Source: Xenia sp. Carnegie-2017 (Eukaryota; Cnidaria; Anthozoa; Malacalcyonacea; Xeniidae). Taken from it: 64,000 bases of DNA. Each line of letters starts with the position of its first letter. Position 1 is the stretch's first letter. Positions 45,681-59,100 of this stretch are shown piece by piece. The position numbers and the translations under genes were made by a program. The notes beneath the pieces are model-generated. The model made no database searches, had not been told where the DNA came from, and worked only from the letters and a program-made list of their open reading frames with translations. The stretch covers positions 17,079,995-17,143,994 of the forward strand of contig NW_025813487.1 in NCBI RefSeq assembly GCF_021976095.1, in the 5' to 3' direction.

Positions 45681-47120
45681 GTAAGTTTTTATTTTGGTGT
45701 TTTTTCTCTGATGAGTAGTCTGCCGAAATGCATAGTTTCTTTCAGCTATAAAAACAGTTCTTTAGAATTGTTTGGTTAGTGTTCTGGTTTTAAACATTTC
45801 TTTTAAGAACTATTACGTTATTATTTTAACCATTCACCATGGTATTTGCTATTTTTTAAACAATTTTAACTTCTAATATACCCGATTAAAAAGAGCAAAG
45901 TCGTCTGACGTCATCCATGTAGAGTCCTTTGCTAAACAGAAGTTTGCAACCATCTGAATTGAAGTTGCTTGGGTTGAAGTGGTAAAAGTTAAAGGACAAC
46001 TTGGTTATTTGTCATTTGATTCACTGTTTAACGAAATCAAAAATTTCTCAGTGTGCATGCCCCCTGGGACTCTTCAAGAACATTCTCAATCTAGCCACGT
46101 TTGGTATTTTCAGCTAAAAACTGCAGGATAAGACCATTGGTAATATAGATAGGATAAGCAGGGGGGGAGGATCAAGCTTTCCCAGGGCCCCTGGTGATTC
46201 CAAAGTCCCGCCCCCCATCTGGAATTCTTTGTAGACAAAGTATAAGAAATTTTTAGTTGTGCATTAAAATTGTGAAAATTACTAAGAATATTTCAGCAAA
46301 AGCGATTTATGCAGATGTTATTCTTCACAATGATTTTCTCACAAAATCAACTTGTGGATGCTCACCGCCTTCAAGAGCATTGTAATCAACTAGGAAATGG
46401 ATATTGGCACACCGTGTCGAAGTCTGCTTTCACAATTTATACATTCATCTAAAAGCACCATTAAGTCATATGTAAGGATAAAATTACAGAATAAAGATTG
46501 TGAGGCTGGTATTCTGTTTTTAAAACAACTCTGGGCAATTAGCGTGGCTTGTCGTGAGAGAGGTTTTGATAAAATATGATCGCTCTGTTACATATGACAG
46601 CGTTGTCACAGCGTTTAAATTCTTTTCATTACTTATATAAATATTTGCACAACATGAGACCCGGAAATAATGTGAAATAAGGAAAATTAGCTGGTTTATT
46701 TAAGAAATACGTGAAGATTTTTCACCAGCTTAGTTACTTCAGTATTGTTTAAGGTAAAGTGAATCATTTAAAATGTTAACAAATATTGATGGACAAGATT
46801 ATTTGTAAATAATTTTATTGACATTTCACGGAATTTCCTGTGGAATTAAGAGTTGTCTGAGTTGTATCATAGTGCAAAGTTCTTTAGTACTTCCGCAAAG
46901 TACAAAACAAAAAAATCTTGTTTTACTGGCAACAACAGAGGATGTTTTTTATTGAAAATTTAGGAAGTTTTACTGATGCTCTTGTTTCCTTTGATATTAA
47001 TGGTGATAGGAAATCAAAAATATACATAAAATATGAAGGAATACATCATATATTTATGTAGTAGTTCTGTGATTTTATTTAAGTTGCATCTTCACTTTAC
47101 CTTTATAGACAGAATACAAG
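45681..47120. other. Intergenic DNA upstream of gene D
   Basis: The first 200 bp are homologous to receptor introns. A C/G-run-rich word near 46155-46215 may be a transposon end. Small open frames have no recognised family. The gene D promoter is expected near 46900-47100 but no motif was identified. Confidence 0.45.
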
Positions 47121-47178
47121 ATGGAAAAGTTTGGCTTCCTTTCATTTGTTTTCTTCTGTTGGATTTCATCTTGTCAAG
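47121..47178 (+). CDS. Gene D exon 1: signal peptide
   Basis: MEKFGFLSFVFFCWISSCQ with a split last codon: a hydrophobic, cleavable-type leader, donor GTATTT as in genes A and B, phase 1. Confidence 0.8.
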
Positions 47179-50100
47179 GTATTTATTATTTTTATTAGAT
47201 CATTAAGGAAGTTAATGTTTATTTTGTAAAATAAAACTGTGGAATTTGCTTAGAAATTTAAGTTATATTGACTAAAATACTCACTTAATTCTTCATTTTG
47301 TGTACAATGACCATAACCAGTTCTGCATTGAATGAAATGATTTAAAAGCAATACCTTTCAGTATTTTAGAAGACAAAGAGTGTTCTTTACCTTTCAAATA
47401 CATGCATGTAATGATTATTGAGCAAATAAGTAAGAATATCTCATTCATGATTCGACAACAGAATCTTTTGTGGTAAAAAGTGATAGCACTTGTTCTTGTA
47501 CAATAAAGCCAAATGTGTTTCATCATTATAAAATATGCAGCTCTATGTGGCTGAATTGCAAATCTAAATTATAAATTATTGAATATTAATATGTCTATTA
47601 TTATTTATCTATTGTTCTCATACCAACAAGTCGACATGTAAGTAAAAGATCACGTTTGGTCTTGATGTTGTCACACTAGTTTCATACAGCTCAATTTTAC
47701 CCAAAAAAAACTTAGTTATCAATTACACAATTTTTTTGGAAACCCAGAGACTGTAGGGTGCTCATAATTTCTCTCATATACATTATAGTTGGAAAGTGAC
47801 TGCTGTCTTTTCATATCTGGTTAAAGTAATGTTCATCTTCACTCCGTCTACTGTGCATTTTATTCATGGTAGTACTTGATATTGTTTCAACTGTATCTTT
47901 ATCCACTGTCTTCATTTCTTGCGTAATTTTCATCCAACGTTAGTTCAGTGAGTAAACGTCTCTGTGTACAGTGTTTCAGTGAGTAAACGTCTCTGTGTAC
48001 AGTGTTTCAGTGAGTAAACATCTCTGTGTACAGTGTTTCAGTGAGTAAACATCTCTGTGTACAGTGCTTCAGCTGATTTGGACCCTTCTAAAAGTAATTA
48101 AAATAATTAAATAAATTTTCATCCACAAAATGAAAAATGCCACAATTTTTATTAGGAGTATTGAAAATTAAATTAATCATTTACGTAATAAAAACAAGAA
48201 AATTTCGCGTAACAGACTTCATGAAAATTTATTCAGGAGTGACCGTATTCACCATGTTTTTCATGAGAACAAAACAATCTTATTAAGTTTTGAGTCTGAA
48301 TTTTAGCGTGGTTTATTTCTATGCAGGGGGTACATATCCTCTGTGACATAGGTCCTAGACTAATCGATGTCTTAACAGTATATGTAATGAACACCAATTC
48401 GTGTGATAAAAATTAATGCCCAACATAAAGTTCTGATTAGAGCCATAAAATAGACCAAAAAAAGACAAATTGTAAAATTAAATTTATTGTAACGTTTCGT
48501 CTTTACTCAAGACATCTTCAGACAAATACTAAATACGATGTTAAGACAAGATATTATATTTACAAAAAGGTATTAAATTACTACTAAAGGAAGCGGTGTC
48601 GAATGGATGTATGATTAGGAAGTTAGGAAGTAAAATAAAGAGAAATTAAAAGAGGTTAAGTGGAATGGAGTTTCCTTGCACATTAAGTGAAGGTTTGTAT
48701 TTATTGATTAGAAGGCTTTCATGAATGGAGAGTTCATATGTATCGTCGGAAGAGGAGATTATTTTAAAGTCGTCTAAGTTGGGGGTGTGTCCAGTTGGGT
48801 TAATGTGAGCAAGAATGCTTGATGATGCAGGGTGGGAAACTTGGTTGCCTGTAAGGGGGGATATTCCCAAGTGCAGCTTCGACACTTGAATAACGCCTCG
48901 TATGTGGGTCAAACCACACGTCATCTACACACCAGATTTTCGGAGCAGATTAGGGTTACGGTTACGGTTAGCGTCTTTTAACTCGTCAAACTTTCTACGT
49001 TTTCCTTCCTAAGACTTAATAAATAGAGCGCTTTTATCTTCATTTTCAATTTTTTTGCCTTAAAGAAATGAGTTATTTTCTCCACATATTGCGTCAAAGC
49101 CTTAATGTCATCACTATTTAACTGTGCTTAACCTTCTACATTGTTTGTGTAATATATTGATTCACGCGTAGTTGAATACTGACTTAAATAATTTAGCAGC
49201 TGGTATAAATATATAGTAACAATGATTACACTTTAACAACATTATTATTGCAACACTGCAATAGTTTATTTTAAGGTCATTATTTTTCTCTCTATAATTG
49301 TGGAACACCTTCAAAAACCTGAATTCGTCTGCCTTTGTATGTTCATTTGAAGAGCCTAATGCTCATTAAGTTTTGGTAGTTGTTGTTATGATTAATAAGA
49401 TGTTTCTTATGTTTCTTAATGGCTCAGACTGACTTATTTGCCATTGTCTCATGACACATCGGGGCCTCTCCTGAAAATCAAAACGGGCCTTTTATTGTAC
49501 ACATCTAGCTATATGATATCAACGTCGCTGAAATTGAAAAAAATTCTTTGATCCCTTTACTTGTAAAATAAATTACAATTAAAGAAAACAGTCAAAGAAA
49601 TTCAAAGCAAGCAAAAAAAGGTCCAGGAATGTGTAACTATTTTTAAGTTTTAAATTAACATCAAAGTCATCAGGAATGGAACGACTTCTCTTTTTTATAA
49701 CACTAAACTATTTTACTCGGCTAGCAAAGGCTCTGATATTTGAATTTTTTCCGAATAATATAAATTGTTATCAATGACGACATAATGCCCTCATATTGAG
49801 ACACTGAAAAATAAATTTATAAATTTGACGCGGGGATATTTTCCGGGGGCCACCTACGATTGAAATGGCAATTTCCTTAAATTGGAGTTAGTCTCAGCCT
49901 TGTTCTATATGTTAATTTTGTTTTATATGTTTCTGTTATCTATCTTTGCTACTGTTTTCATTTAATAATTGATATTTAATGGATTAAAATGAATTAAACG
50001 TTATTAGATTTTATACATTTATTTTTTATTTATTGTCATGTTTAGGAATTATTCTATCACCTCCCCCTGGAACAAGTTTTACATTTCTACCTGGAGAAAC

Positions 50101-53100
50101 GAACAATATAACGTGGACATTTAATGATAATTTAAATGATTTGGACAGTAGAAATTGGTTTTTCATTGGTAGTAGTGATGGTTCACCACAAACACGTTTG
50201 GCCTTTGTCTTTGAGAACTCTAATGTACTAAAGTCCAGTGCACAAATTCCTCCAAATTATGACGTCTACAAACCTTCAACGCTGCTATTAAGAAATATCA
50301 ATCAAAGTTATGATGGAACGTATGAGTTTCGTTTAGCAAGAAAGGGCAGTGCGTTATCTCCTTTTATATCTAAAGTCAGAGTTTTTGTTGCAAGTAAGTC
50401 GTCCTTTTTTTATTAGCTATTTAACATTTTGATCATTTTTAGAATTTATATTGCTCATTTGAAGAATAACCAAATTACAGTATGTTTTATGTTGACCATT
50501 TTTGACCATTCTTGATACGTTTGCGTTTAAAAGTTTTTTGTTTATTTGAAAATTAGAAATATTTTTTAACATTTGTTTCCAGCCAATCATTTTTTGCGAT
50601 GTTATAGCCATTATCTAAAGATTTTCTAAATGAGCTATGGAGTCGTCAAAACCAGTTATGTTTGTATCGTCAGCAAACAATCTAGGTTTTGTTTTTGATG
50701 GATGTCTTTGATGTCTAAAGCGAGAATTTTTATTGCAATTTTGTCTATTTTTTGTGTTTTTGTATTTTTACCATTTTAACTACAGACTATTCTAACAAAA
50801 CTAAATCCAAGTTTTTCTATTACAAACTACCCAGCAAAAACTACGAAAGTTAACAACACGCTTCTGTAAATATGTAGACGTTAAAATAGTTTATTTCTCA
50901 GAGAAAATTTCAGAGGTTAAAGCCAAATTCCTCCCACAAAATAAAAGCTACTGAAAGACACTATTTCCTTTTTTTTTCGATTCTTTTGCATGATGTAATT
51001 CTTCTTATATTATTTAGGAGATAAATCGCCATTTCTTCACTCTCATCAAAGAACACACAACTTCTAACAAGAATTTACACATTTACAAACACCTTCACAC
51101 TGCACTACAATGTAAAACTACAACATTTTATGATTTTGCATCGTGGACATCGGTTACCTTTTATTTTACTCTAAAACTTAAAGAAGCTCTCTATACTAAA
51201 AAAGTCAAACAAACAAATTCATCACATCAACACCATCTTCAATTTCTATGTATCTCTAGATTATTCAGTAATTTGATACCTGTAACATATTTTATATGAA
51301 TATTTTCTCATTCCTCTGTACTGAAGATGGTATAAGATTGCCGAGACCCATGTTTACTTTTAAAAAACTGGTCGTTCTCTTAAAATATTTCATATATCTG
51401 TTGTGTTGTTATCAAATCATAAAAAAATGCTTTGTAAATAAAAAACAGTTTTTACCATCATATGAAATGATGTAAAAAGCATTTCAACATTTCATGGTTA
51501 AAAATATTTTTGTTCTACACTATATTGTTGTTAGATAGTGTTTATGTAAAACGATATCTTCTCTTTTTTTAGTGAAACCAAATGTTACAATTAGTTGTTC
51601 AAATCCTCTGGTTGTGAATAAAGGTGATAATGTATCATGTGTATGTAGAGGTAAAGGAGGTAACCCTCCTGCTAATGTCACATGGTTTGATAAAGATAAC
51701 AACATAATTGGTGATGTTGGAGTTGTAAATAAGACATTAGTAATCACTGATGTTAAATTGAATAATGGTGGAAATTACAGATGTAAAGCACAAAGTTATA
51801 ATGATCCACGTTTTAGAGATGAAAAATCTATTGAAGTAAAAGTGAAAGCTACTTGTAAGTTTGTAAGACAGCATTTCAGATCTCATTATAAACGTTTGTG
51901 TCAAATATTGAATTTAATTTTATTCTTTACAGATCCACCACAACAAACCAATATCACAATCAGTCCAATGTCGGTAAAACAAGGTGAAACTCTGACAATA
52001 ACCTGTGAATCAGATGGTTATCCTGAACCAACCTACACTATTTATCATAATGGTGCAGTTATCAGTAATAATAAGACATATATCATTCAATCTGTCAACT
52101 TCAATCATGCTGGTTCATATCGTTGTGAAGCAAAGAATAAACTGGAAAATGATTCATCTGATGTTAAAAATCTTACTATCATTACAGGTAAAATTAAAAT
52201 CTTACTTCATCAATTTTTAAGGTAGTTTGCTACATTTTACGTAAATCAAAATTATTTACGATTTGTCAATGTTCATCTTCAATTGACTTCCATTTGTACA
52301 CGATAGTACAAGATTTCAAAAAAAGTCTTCAAAAGTCTTAACATAAAAATATCATAAAAAAGCTCTTCGAACTCCACAACACAGGCGTTGGTGCTTATTT
52401 TCCTATCCTTACTTCGCATGCTTTCAGGCACACGGCGCCGAAAGTTATTGTAGAGCAACCGTATGGAAACAGCTCACCATGTTTTGCATGAGAACAAAAC
52501 AATGTTAACGAGTTTGAATCTGAAGTTTAGGGTGATCCATTTTTGCTTGAGGTCCTAAATATCCTCTGTGACATAGGTCTCTCTATAATTGTGGTGCCTT
52601 TTTGTGGAACAGCTTCAAAAACCTGAGTTCCTCTGTCATCATATTTTCATTTGAAAGCTCACAGGGTATTATGCATGTGGTGGTCGTCGTCGTTGTTCTG
52701 ATAGATAAAAAATATACTTAGGTTTGATATGTTTTTGTTATATGCCATTTGGTACTGTTTTCATTTAAAAAATGGTCTTTATTGGCTCAAAATGATATAA
52801 GTTTTATTTGATTTTATAGTTTTATCTTTAATTTTTTGTAATAGGAAAAATTCTATCACCTCCTCCTGGCACAAGTTTTGCATTTTTACCTGGAGAAACA
52901 CACAATATAACCTGGACATTTGATGATGATTTAAATGATGTGGCCAGTAGAGATTGGTTTTTTACGGGTAGTAGTAATGGTTCACAATCAACACTGTTGG
53001 CCACTGCCTTTCTGGATTTGCCATTGATAAAACTCAATGCACCAATTCTTCCAAATTATGACGTCTATAAACCTTCAACGCTGCGATTAAGAAATATCAC

Positions 53101-56100
53101 TCATAGTTATGATGGAACGTATGAGTTTCGATTAACAAGAAAGGACAGTCTGTTATCTCCTTTTATATCTGAAGTCAGAGTTTTCGTTGCAAGTAAGTCG
53201 TCCTTTTTTATTATTTTATATTCTTATCAATTTTAGAAATTTATATTTTTCATTTTAAAATAATGAAAGCAATACATCTTTTCAGTTAGAAACGTAGAAA
53301 AATAATGAAATGCATCTATTTAGTTAGAAACGTAGAAAAATAATTAGACCAGTGGTTGCAACGTTTTGGGACTAAGAAATTCAAATCATGTGCGTGCGTT
53401 GTATGGCTTATGTTATTGGTTGATTACGAAATCATGGGTTGAAGTGTATATTAGCTACCAGAGGCGGTTCTAGAATTTTTCAAACGTCAGCCATAAAACA
53501 GCGGACGCCGGAAATCCTCCCTTGGGAAATTTTGAAACATAAGGTGCCAGAAATGCGATTTCAAGCATTTTGGAATACCTTAACTGTCAATTTTTGCAGG
53601 GTTACAAAGTGAGCGAAATCGCCGTTGTTAAAAATCAATGATAATAATCAATGCTCTTCCTCATGTTGACTACATCATTCTTTAAAGTGGTTATCAAATG
53701 AAAACCATCCATAACATCAATAGTTTTTCCATGCAACAATTGCGTACTGGAAAAGTAGCATCCAGAATCTTTCTGGTAAAACTAGCGCAACAAAATGAAA
53801 TTGAGTGACTAATGAAAGTAAGTGAGAAGCATCAGCAGCAAGGGAAGGCTTTACATCGTCGCTTACATTGTTTATCATGTCCTGAAGAGTGTCGATTAAA
53901 GGGATAAACGTTCGAACGTTTCAAGAATGTAAACTCGCTCAACCCATCTGGTTTTACAAAGACTTACCATTTTTGCCTTCTTGGTCTGAACATCTGACTT
54001 TTTCACGTGCTCAGCAAGGGCATGTGCGTGTCTGTGATATGTTGATAAAATTGGCAGCTTGAGAAACAACAGATAACATGTTATTAATTTCAACGTTAGA
54101 AAGAGTGTTACAGACAGATGAATTTAGTCGATGACTATAGTGAGTGTATAAATTGCATTCATTAAAAATCAACAAATCGTAGAACGAGGGGCAACTGTTC
54201 TTTGTGAGAAGAATCGCAGCTTCATGATAAAATAATATCTATTTTTTATCTCGTCGATATTACCTGATCAATACAATTGATGATATTTTTTGGCTTGTCT
54301 TGGCAATATTCTTTTATGCTTGCCACATTCGAACAAATGATTTTCCAAAGTTTGATCACCAGCTCTAACTCTAAAACTTTAAGATTCAACAAAATTACCA
54401 ACATTGTTTTTAACTGAATAGCAACCAACCTCTGAGTGAAATTGAGTATCATCACGATGACGTCGTAATCCAATGGCAATTAAGAAACACCAAAGCAAAA
54501 CCTTTTTCAACAAGACGAACTCCATATTTAGTCGACATGGAATTCTGGAAACTATAGTATCCGATAATCAGCCTCATTACTCATCGGAAGAAGGCAAACA
54601 GTTAGACTACCTTTCACACATAACACCATAAGTCCGAGTTATTCACACTCAGGTGGATTACGTGAGATAAACAGTTCAGACAGTCAAAAACATTCTCAAG
54701 AAATGCAAAGCGAATGGACAAGACCGACAAGAATATCTCGCGCTGTTAGACTATCGTAACACCCCCATTGACGGTGTGAGCCCTGCGCAAGCCGCTTTCA
54801 TCAACCATTCCTACTTTACAATGTAAGCTGTATCCCAAACCTATCGACCAAGCTACATTTCACACTGCTGGTCAATAGCTGCACTGCCAAGGCTTCGCAA
54901 CAACTGAAAGAAGGTGAATGAGTGAGATTTCGCCAAGACTCGGTATGACCATGGACTCGCGAAACGATGATACGAAAGCATTAAACACCCAGAAGCTACA
55001 TGGTAAAAGCGACTACAGAACAGAATTCAAGACCTGAATTCAGCTGCAAATGCTGCTACAGAGAATGCCCAATGGGGATGGGGCTGTGTGACAGAATGGT
55101 TTTCTTCCAACTATAAAGATGACATTGCTTTCGAAAAACAATTCTTAGTTATGGAATGTTTTCACTGCTCGCCATGTTGGTAGAAAATCTCCTATAGGTA
55201 GAAGAATCTGTATTGATTTTATGTTGTGTTGAGCGTAGGCCCTTTGAAGTTGCCTACCAACTTGGCCGCTTTGACGTCATCACACGAAAGAGCTTCATTC
55301 TTTTTTCATCGTTAGTAGATAAAAGTAATTTGCTTAATAATTTCTTGCGAAATCTTTTCGAAAGAAATATCCTTTCAAGAAGTTATGATCACTTTCCTTG
55401 AACTCATCCGATGGCAATCTAAATAGCATGCGTCAGCGTAATTCTTACCACAAAATTGGCAATAAAAACGTAGGACTTCTTATTGCGTTGCATTAATTGT
55501 GAAAGAAATATTTGCTATTTTCAGCTATTAGTTGTAAGTTTATCAAAGCTTTGTAATTTCAGAAAAATCCTTTAGACTTTATTTTTTCATTATGTTAAGG
55601 AGAAGATTGTTTCAGCGTCCATTTTCTTTATTATAATTAGTGAAATTTTTGCTTTTGTTTTCAGTAAAACCTACAGTGGTGATTAATTGTGCAACTCCTC
55701 TGGTTGTAAGTAAAGGTGATAATGTGTCATGTGTATGTAGAGGTGAAGGAGGTAACCCTCCTGCTAATGTCACATGGTTTGATAAAGATAACACAACAGT
55801 TCGTGTGTTTGGAGTTAAAAATGCGACTTTAGTAATCACTGATGTTAAAGTGAATGATAATGGAAATTACAGATGTAAAGCACAAAGTTATGATGATCCA
55901 GGTTTCAGAGATCAGAAATCCATTGAAATACAAGTAAAATGTAAGTTTTGCAGATATATATTTTATCATCTATAGATGTTTAAAAACTTCGTCTTCAACT
56001 TTGTTATTATTGACGTGTGGTAAAATATGACTTTGGAATATTATAACCTTATTGTATGCTCCCAAGGGAAATAGTGAGTTTAGTTTTCCAAGAGTCTCAA

Positions 56101-59100
56101 TACATTGCATGCGATTCGAGGGAAAACAAAGCTCAGTATTTCTAACGGAATATACATTAAGTGTTTTGTTATATATAGGAATAAAATTCATAGATTTTCA
56201 CAGCTTTTCAATGAAATCAACGTCTCTTTCGGTGGAGATTTGTTCGTCGAGATTTTGTTGCAAAATGCTATAAGGGCGATCACATCATTTTTTGGAGCAC
56301 TTCTAAGGTTTTTCTCAATCTTTTTTTTTCTATTACTAGTTGAATGCGTTGCTTAATAAACTCGAGACTTGTAATTTTAGTTTTCGGCTCCATAACTGTT
56401 TTATTTTTTTATGATATTAAAATCAGCACGCAACAATTTTTCACTTGTTTCACGGACGGGAAACATTGCGTTTATTTTAAGTCATGTGACTACGAATGAA
56501 CCAATCAAATATGACATACACAGCACATACAACAATGAATTTTATTCTTTACAGATCCAACATTCCTCTTCCGGTTTTTACCCCAGCTTCACTGACACTT
56601 ACATATTGTTTCTATCATAACTATTATTATGATTCTGTCTTTAATTTCAGTTAGACCAACAGTGTCGTTTAACTGTTCATCTCCTCTGTTTGTGAATGAA
56701 AGTGATAGTGTGTCATGTGTATGTAGAGGTGAAGGAGGTATCCCTCCTGCTAATGTCACATGGTTTGATAAAGATAACAACATAATTGGTGATGTTGGAG
56801 TTGAAAGTGCGACTTTAGTAATCACTGGTACCTCACCAAATGATCGTGGAAGTTACAGATGTAAAGCTGAAAGTTTTAATGATCCACGTTTCATTGACGA
56901 AAAATCCATTGAAATAATAGTGAATTGTAAGTTGCGAACTTATATATTTAGTACTTTTTGCAATAAGGTTTTCAAATTGTCAAATACGTAGAATTTTGAA
57001 TTTTAAATTTTAGATCAACCAAGAACTACGACCATAACCCTATCAAAAATAGATGCAAAAATTGGTGAAAGTGTGACAATAACCTGTGAATCAGATGGTT
57101 ATCCTGAACCAACCTACACTATTTATCATAATGGTGCAGTTGTCAGTAATAATAAGACATACATCATTCAATCTGTCAACTTCAATAACGCTGGTTCATA
57201 TCGTTGTGAAGCAAAGAATAAACTGGGAAATGATTTTTCTGATGTTAAAAATCTTACTATCATCAAAGGTAAAATTAAAATTTTACTTCATCAATTTTGG
57301 GCTAGTATTCTACATTGTACATGAACAAATTACGACTGTTCAGTTTCATCCCATTTGTACACGATAGTACAAGATTGTGCTGAACGATGAAGATAATTAT
57401 GTATTTTTCTTTGTTGGCGAGATTTAGATTCGTTGTGCTGAAAGACTACCACTGCCAATTATGATTGACTCTTAAGCCTACACCTCAAATGCCCCTTTCG
57501 CTGCCTGCTGCGCTGACGTGTATGCATGTCTTTACTCCTCATATACTCTTTTCGCTGCCTGCTGGGCTGATGTGTATGCATGTCTTTACTCCTCATATAC
57601 TCTTTTCGCTGCCTGCTGCGCTGACGTGTATGCATGTCTTTACTCCTCATATACTCTTTTCGCTGCCTGCTGGGCTGATGTGTATGCATGTCTTTACTCC
57701 TCATACCCTTTTGCTGCTGCTGCGTGTATGCATGTCTTTACTCATATACCCTTTCGCTGCCTGCTGGTGACGTGTATGCGTAATCTTTACTCCTCATATA
57801 CCCTTTCGCTGCCTGCTGTGTGCATGTGTCTTTGCTCTCATATGCCCTTTCATGCCTGCTGGGCTGACGTGTATGCATGTCTTTACTCCTCATATACCCC
57901 TTTCGCTGCCTGCTGGGCTGACGTATGCATGTCTTTACTCTCATATACCCTTTCGCTGCCTGCTGCGCTGACGTGTGTCATGTCTTTACTCCTCATATAC
58001 CTTTCGCTGCTGCTGCGCTGACGTGTGCATGTCTTTACTCCTCATATACCACTTTCGCTGCCTGCTGGCTTGACGTATGTATGTCTTTACTCCTCATATA
58101 CCTTTCGCTGCCTGCTGCGCTGACGTGTGCATGTGTCTTTACGCCTCATATACCTTTCGCTGCTTGCTGCCCTGACGTATGCATCTGTCGTCACCTAGCT
58201 GTTAACTTTGCCAATTGCATATCCTCATTAAATAGGTTATCAAGAGCCTTAGACGACTATGATTTGTTTATAGTTCTTCGAAGACCAATGATAGTTGTTT
58301 AGGCTTCATAATAAGTCAATATTGTTTATGTCTAGTCGGTCACGCGATTGACTTTCAAAATTTCAAAATTTATCATTAATATACATCTTAAAAGTTGAGT
58401 GATTATTGTTATGTTTTTGGTTTTTTCCAACATCAAAGTCTTTTTTACAATGAAATTTTCATTAAGACAATTGGTTAATAATGCAGCGGTTTAATGCAAA
58501 ATCACATTGGATAGCAGTTTAGTGAAAAATTTCCACTGATCTGGACTTTTAGAGTGATGAGCGGGCTTACTGCTGGCTTGTGACTGGTTAGGCATCGATC
58601 CAACACTCCTAAGAAAATGCAACTAACACTAACGAATACTCTCATTATTAATTTTCTTTTTCATAGCTAATTTAAGAAAGGAATATTTTCTGTTTTTAAT
58701 TTCAGTGAAACCAAAGGTGGTAATTAATTGTTCAACACCGCTGGTTGTGAATGAAGGTGATAATGTATCATGTGTATGTAGAGGTGAAGGAGGTAACCCT
58801 CCTGCTAATGTCACATGGTTTGATAAAGATAACAACATAATTGGTGATGTTGGAGTTGTAAGTAAGACATTAGTAATCACTAATGTTACAGTAAATGATG
58901 GTGGAAATTACACATGTAAAGCACAAAGTTATAATGATCCACGTTTTAGAGATGAGAAATCTATTGAAGTAACAGTGAAAGCTACTTGTAAGTTTGTAAG
59001 ACAGCATTTCAGATATCATTGTAAACTTTTACAGAATATTGAATTTTGTTAATTCTATACAGATCCACCACAACAAACCAATATCACCATCAGTCCAATG

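Larger units (their letters stand above)
47179..50045. other. Gene D first intron
   Basis: Contains the 31-bp tandem repeat, a Penelope-like relic with telomere-like repeats, and a block (about 48240-48360 plus 49285-49430) that is continuous upstream of the second V exon at 52460-52740. Confidence 0.65.

Noticed and set aside
47944-48070. Short direct repeats as a CRISPR-like array
   Set aside because: Units are contiguous without spacers and the context is a eukaryotic intron; simple tandem repeat.
52005-52220. Plus-strand frames MNQMVILNQPTLFIIMVQL... opposite or alternate to the I-set exons
   Set aside because: Alternate-frame shadows of the I-set coding sequence, running past the splice donor.
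52845-53192. Second V exon of gene D as the start of a separate gene
   Set aside because: No signal-peptide exon was found between 52188 and 52844, and the preceding I-set exon joins it in frame. A separate gene is not fully excluded.
57465-58302. Open frames with 18-residue repeats (MYACLYSSYTLFAACWADV)
   Set aside because: Translation of the 54-bp intronic minisatellite; open only because 54 is divisible by 3.
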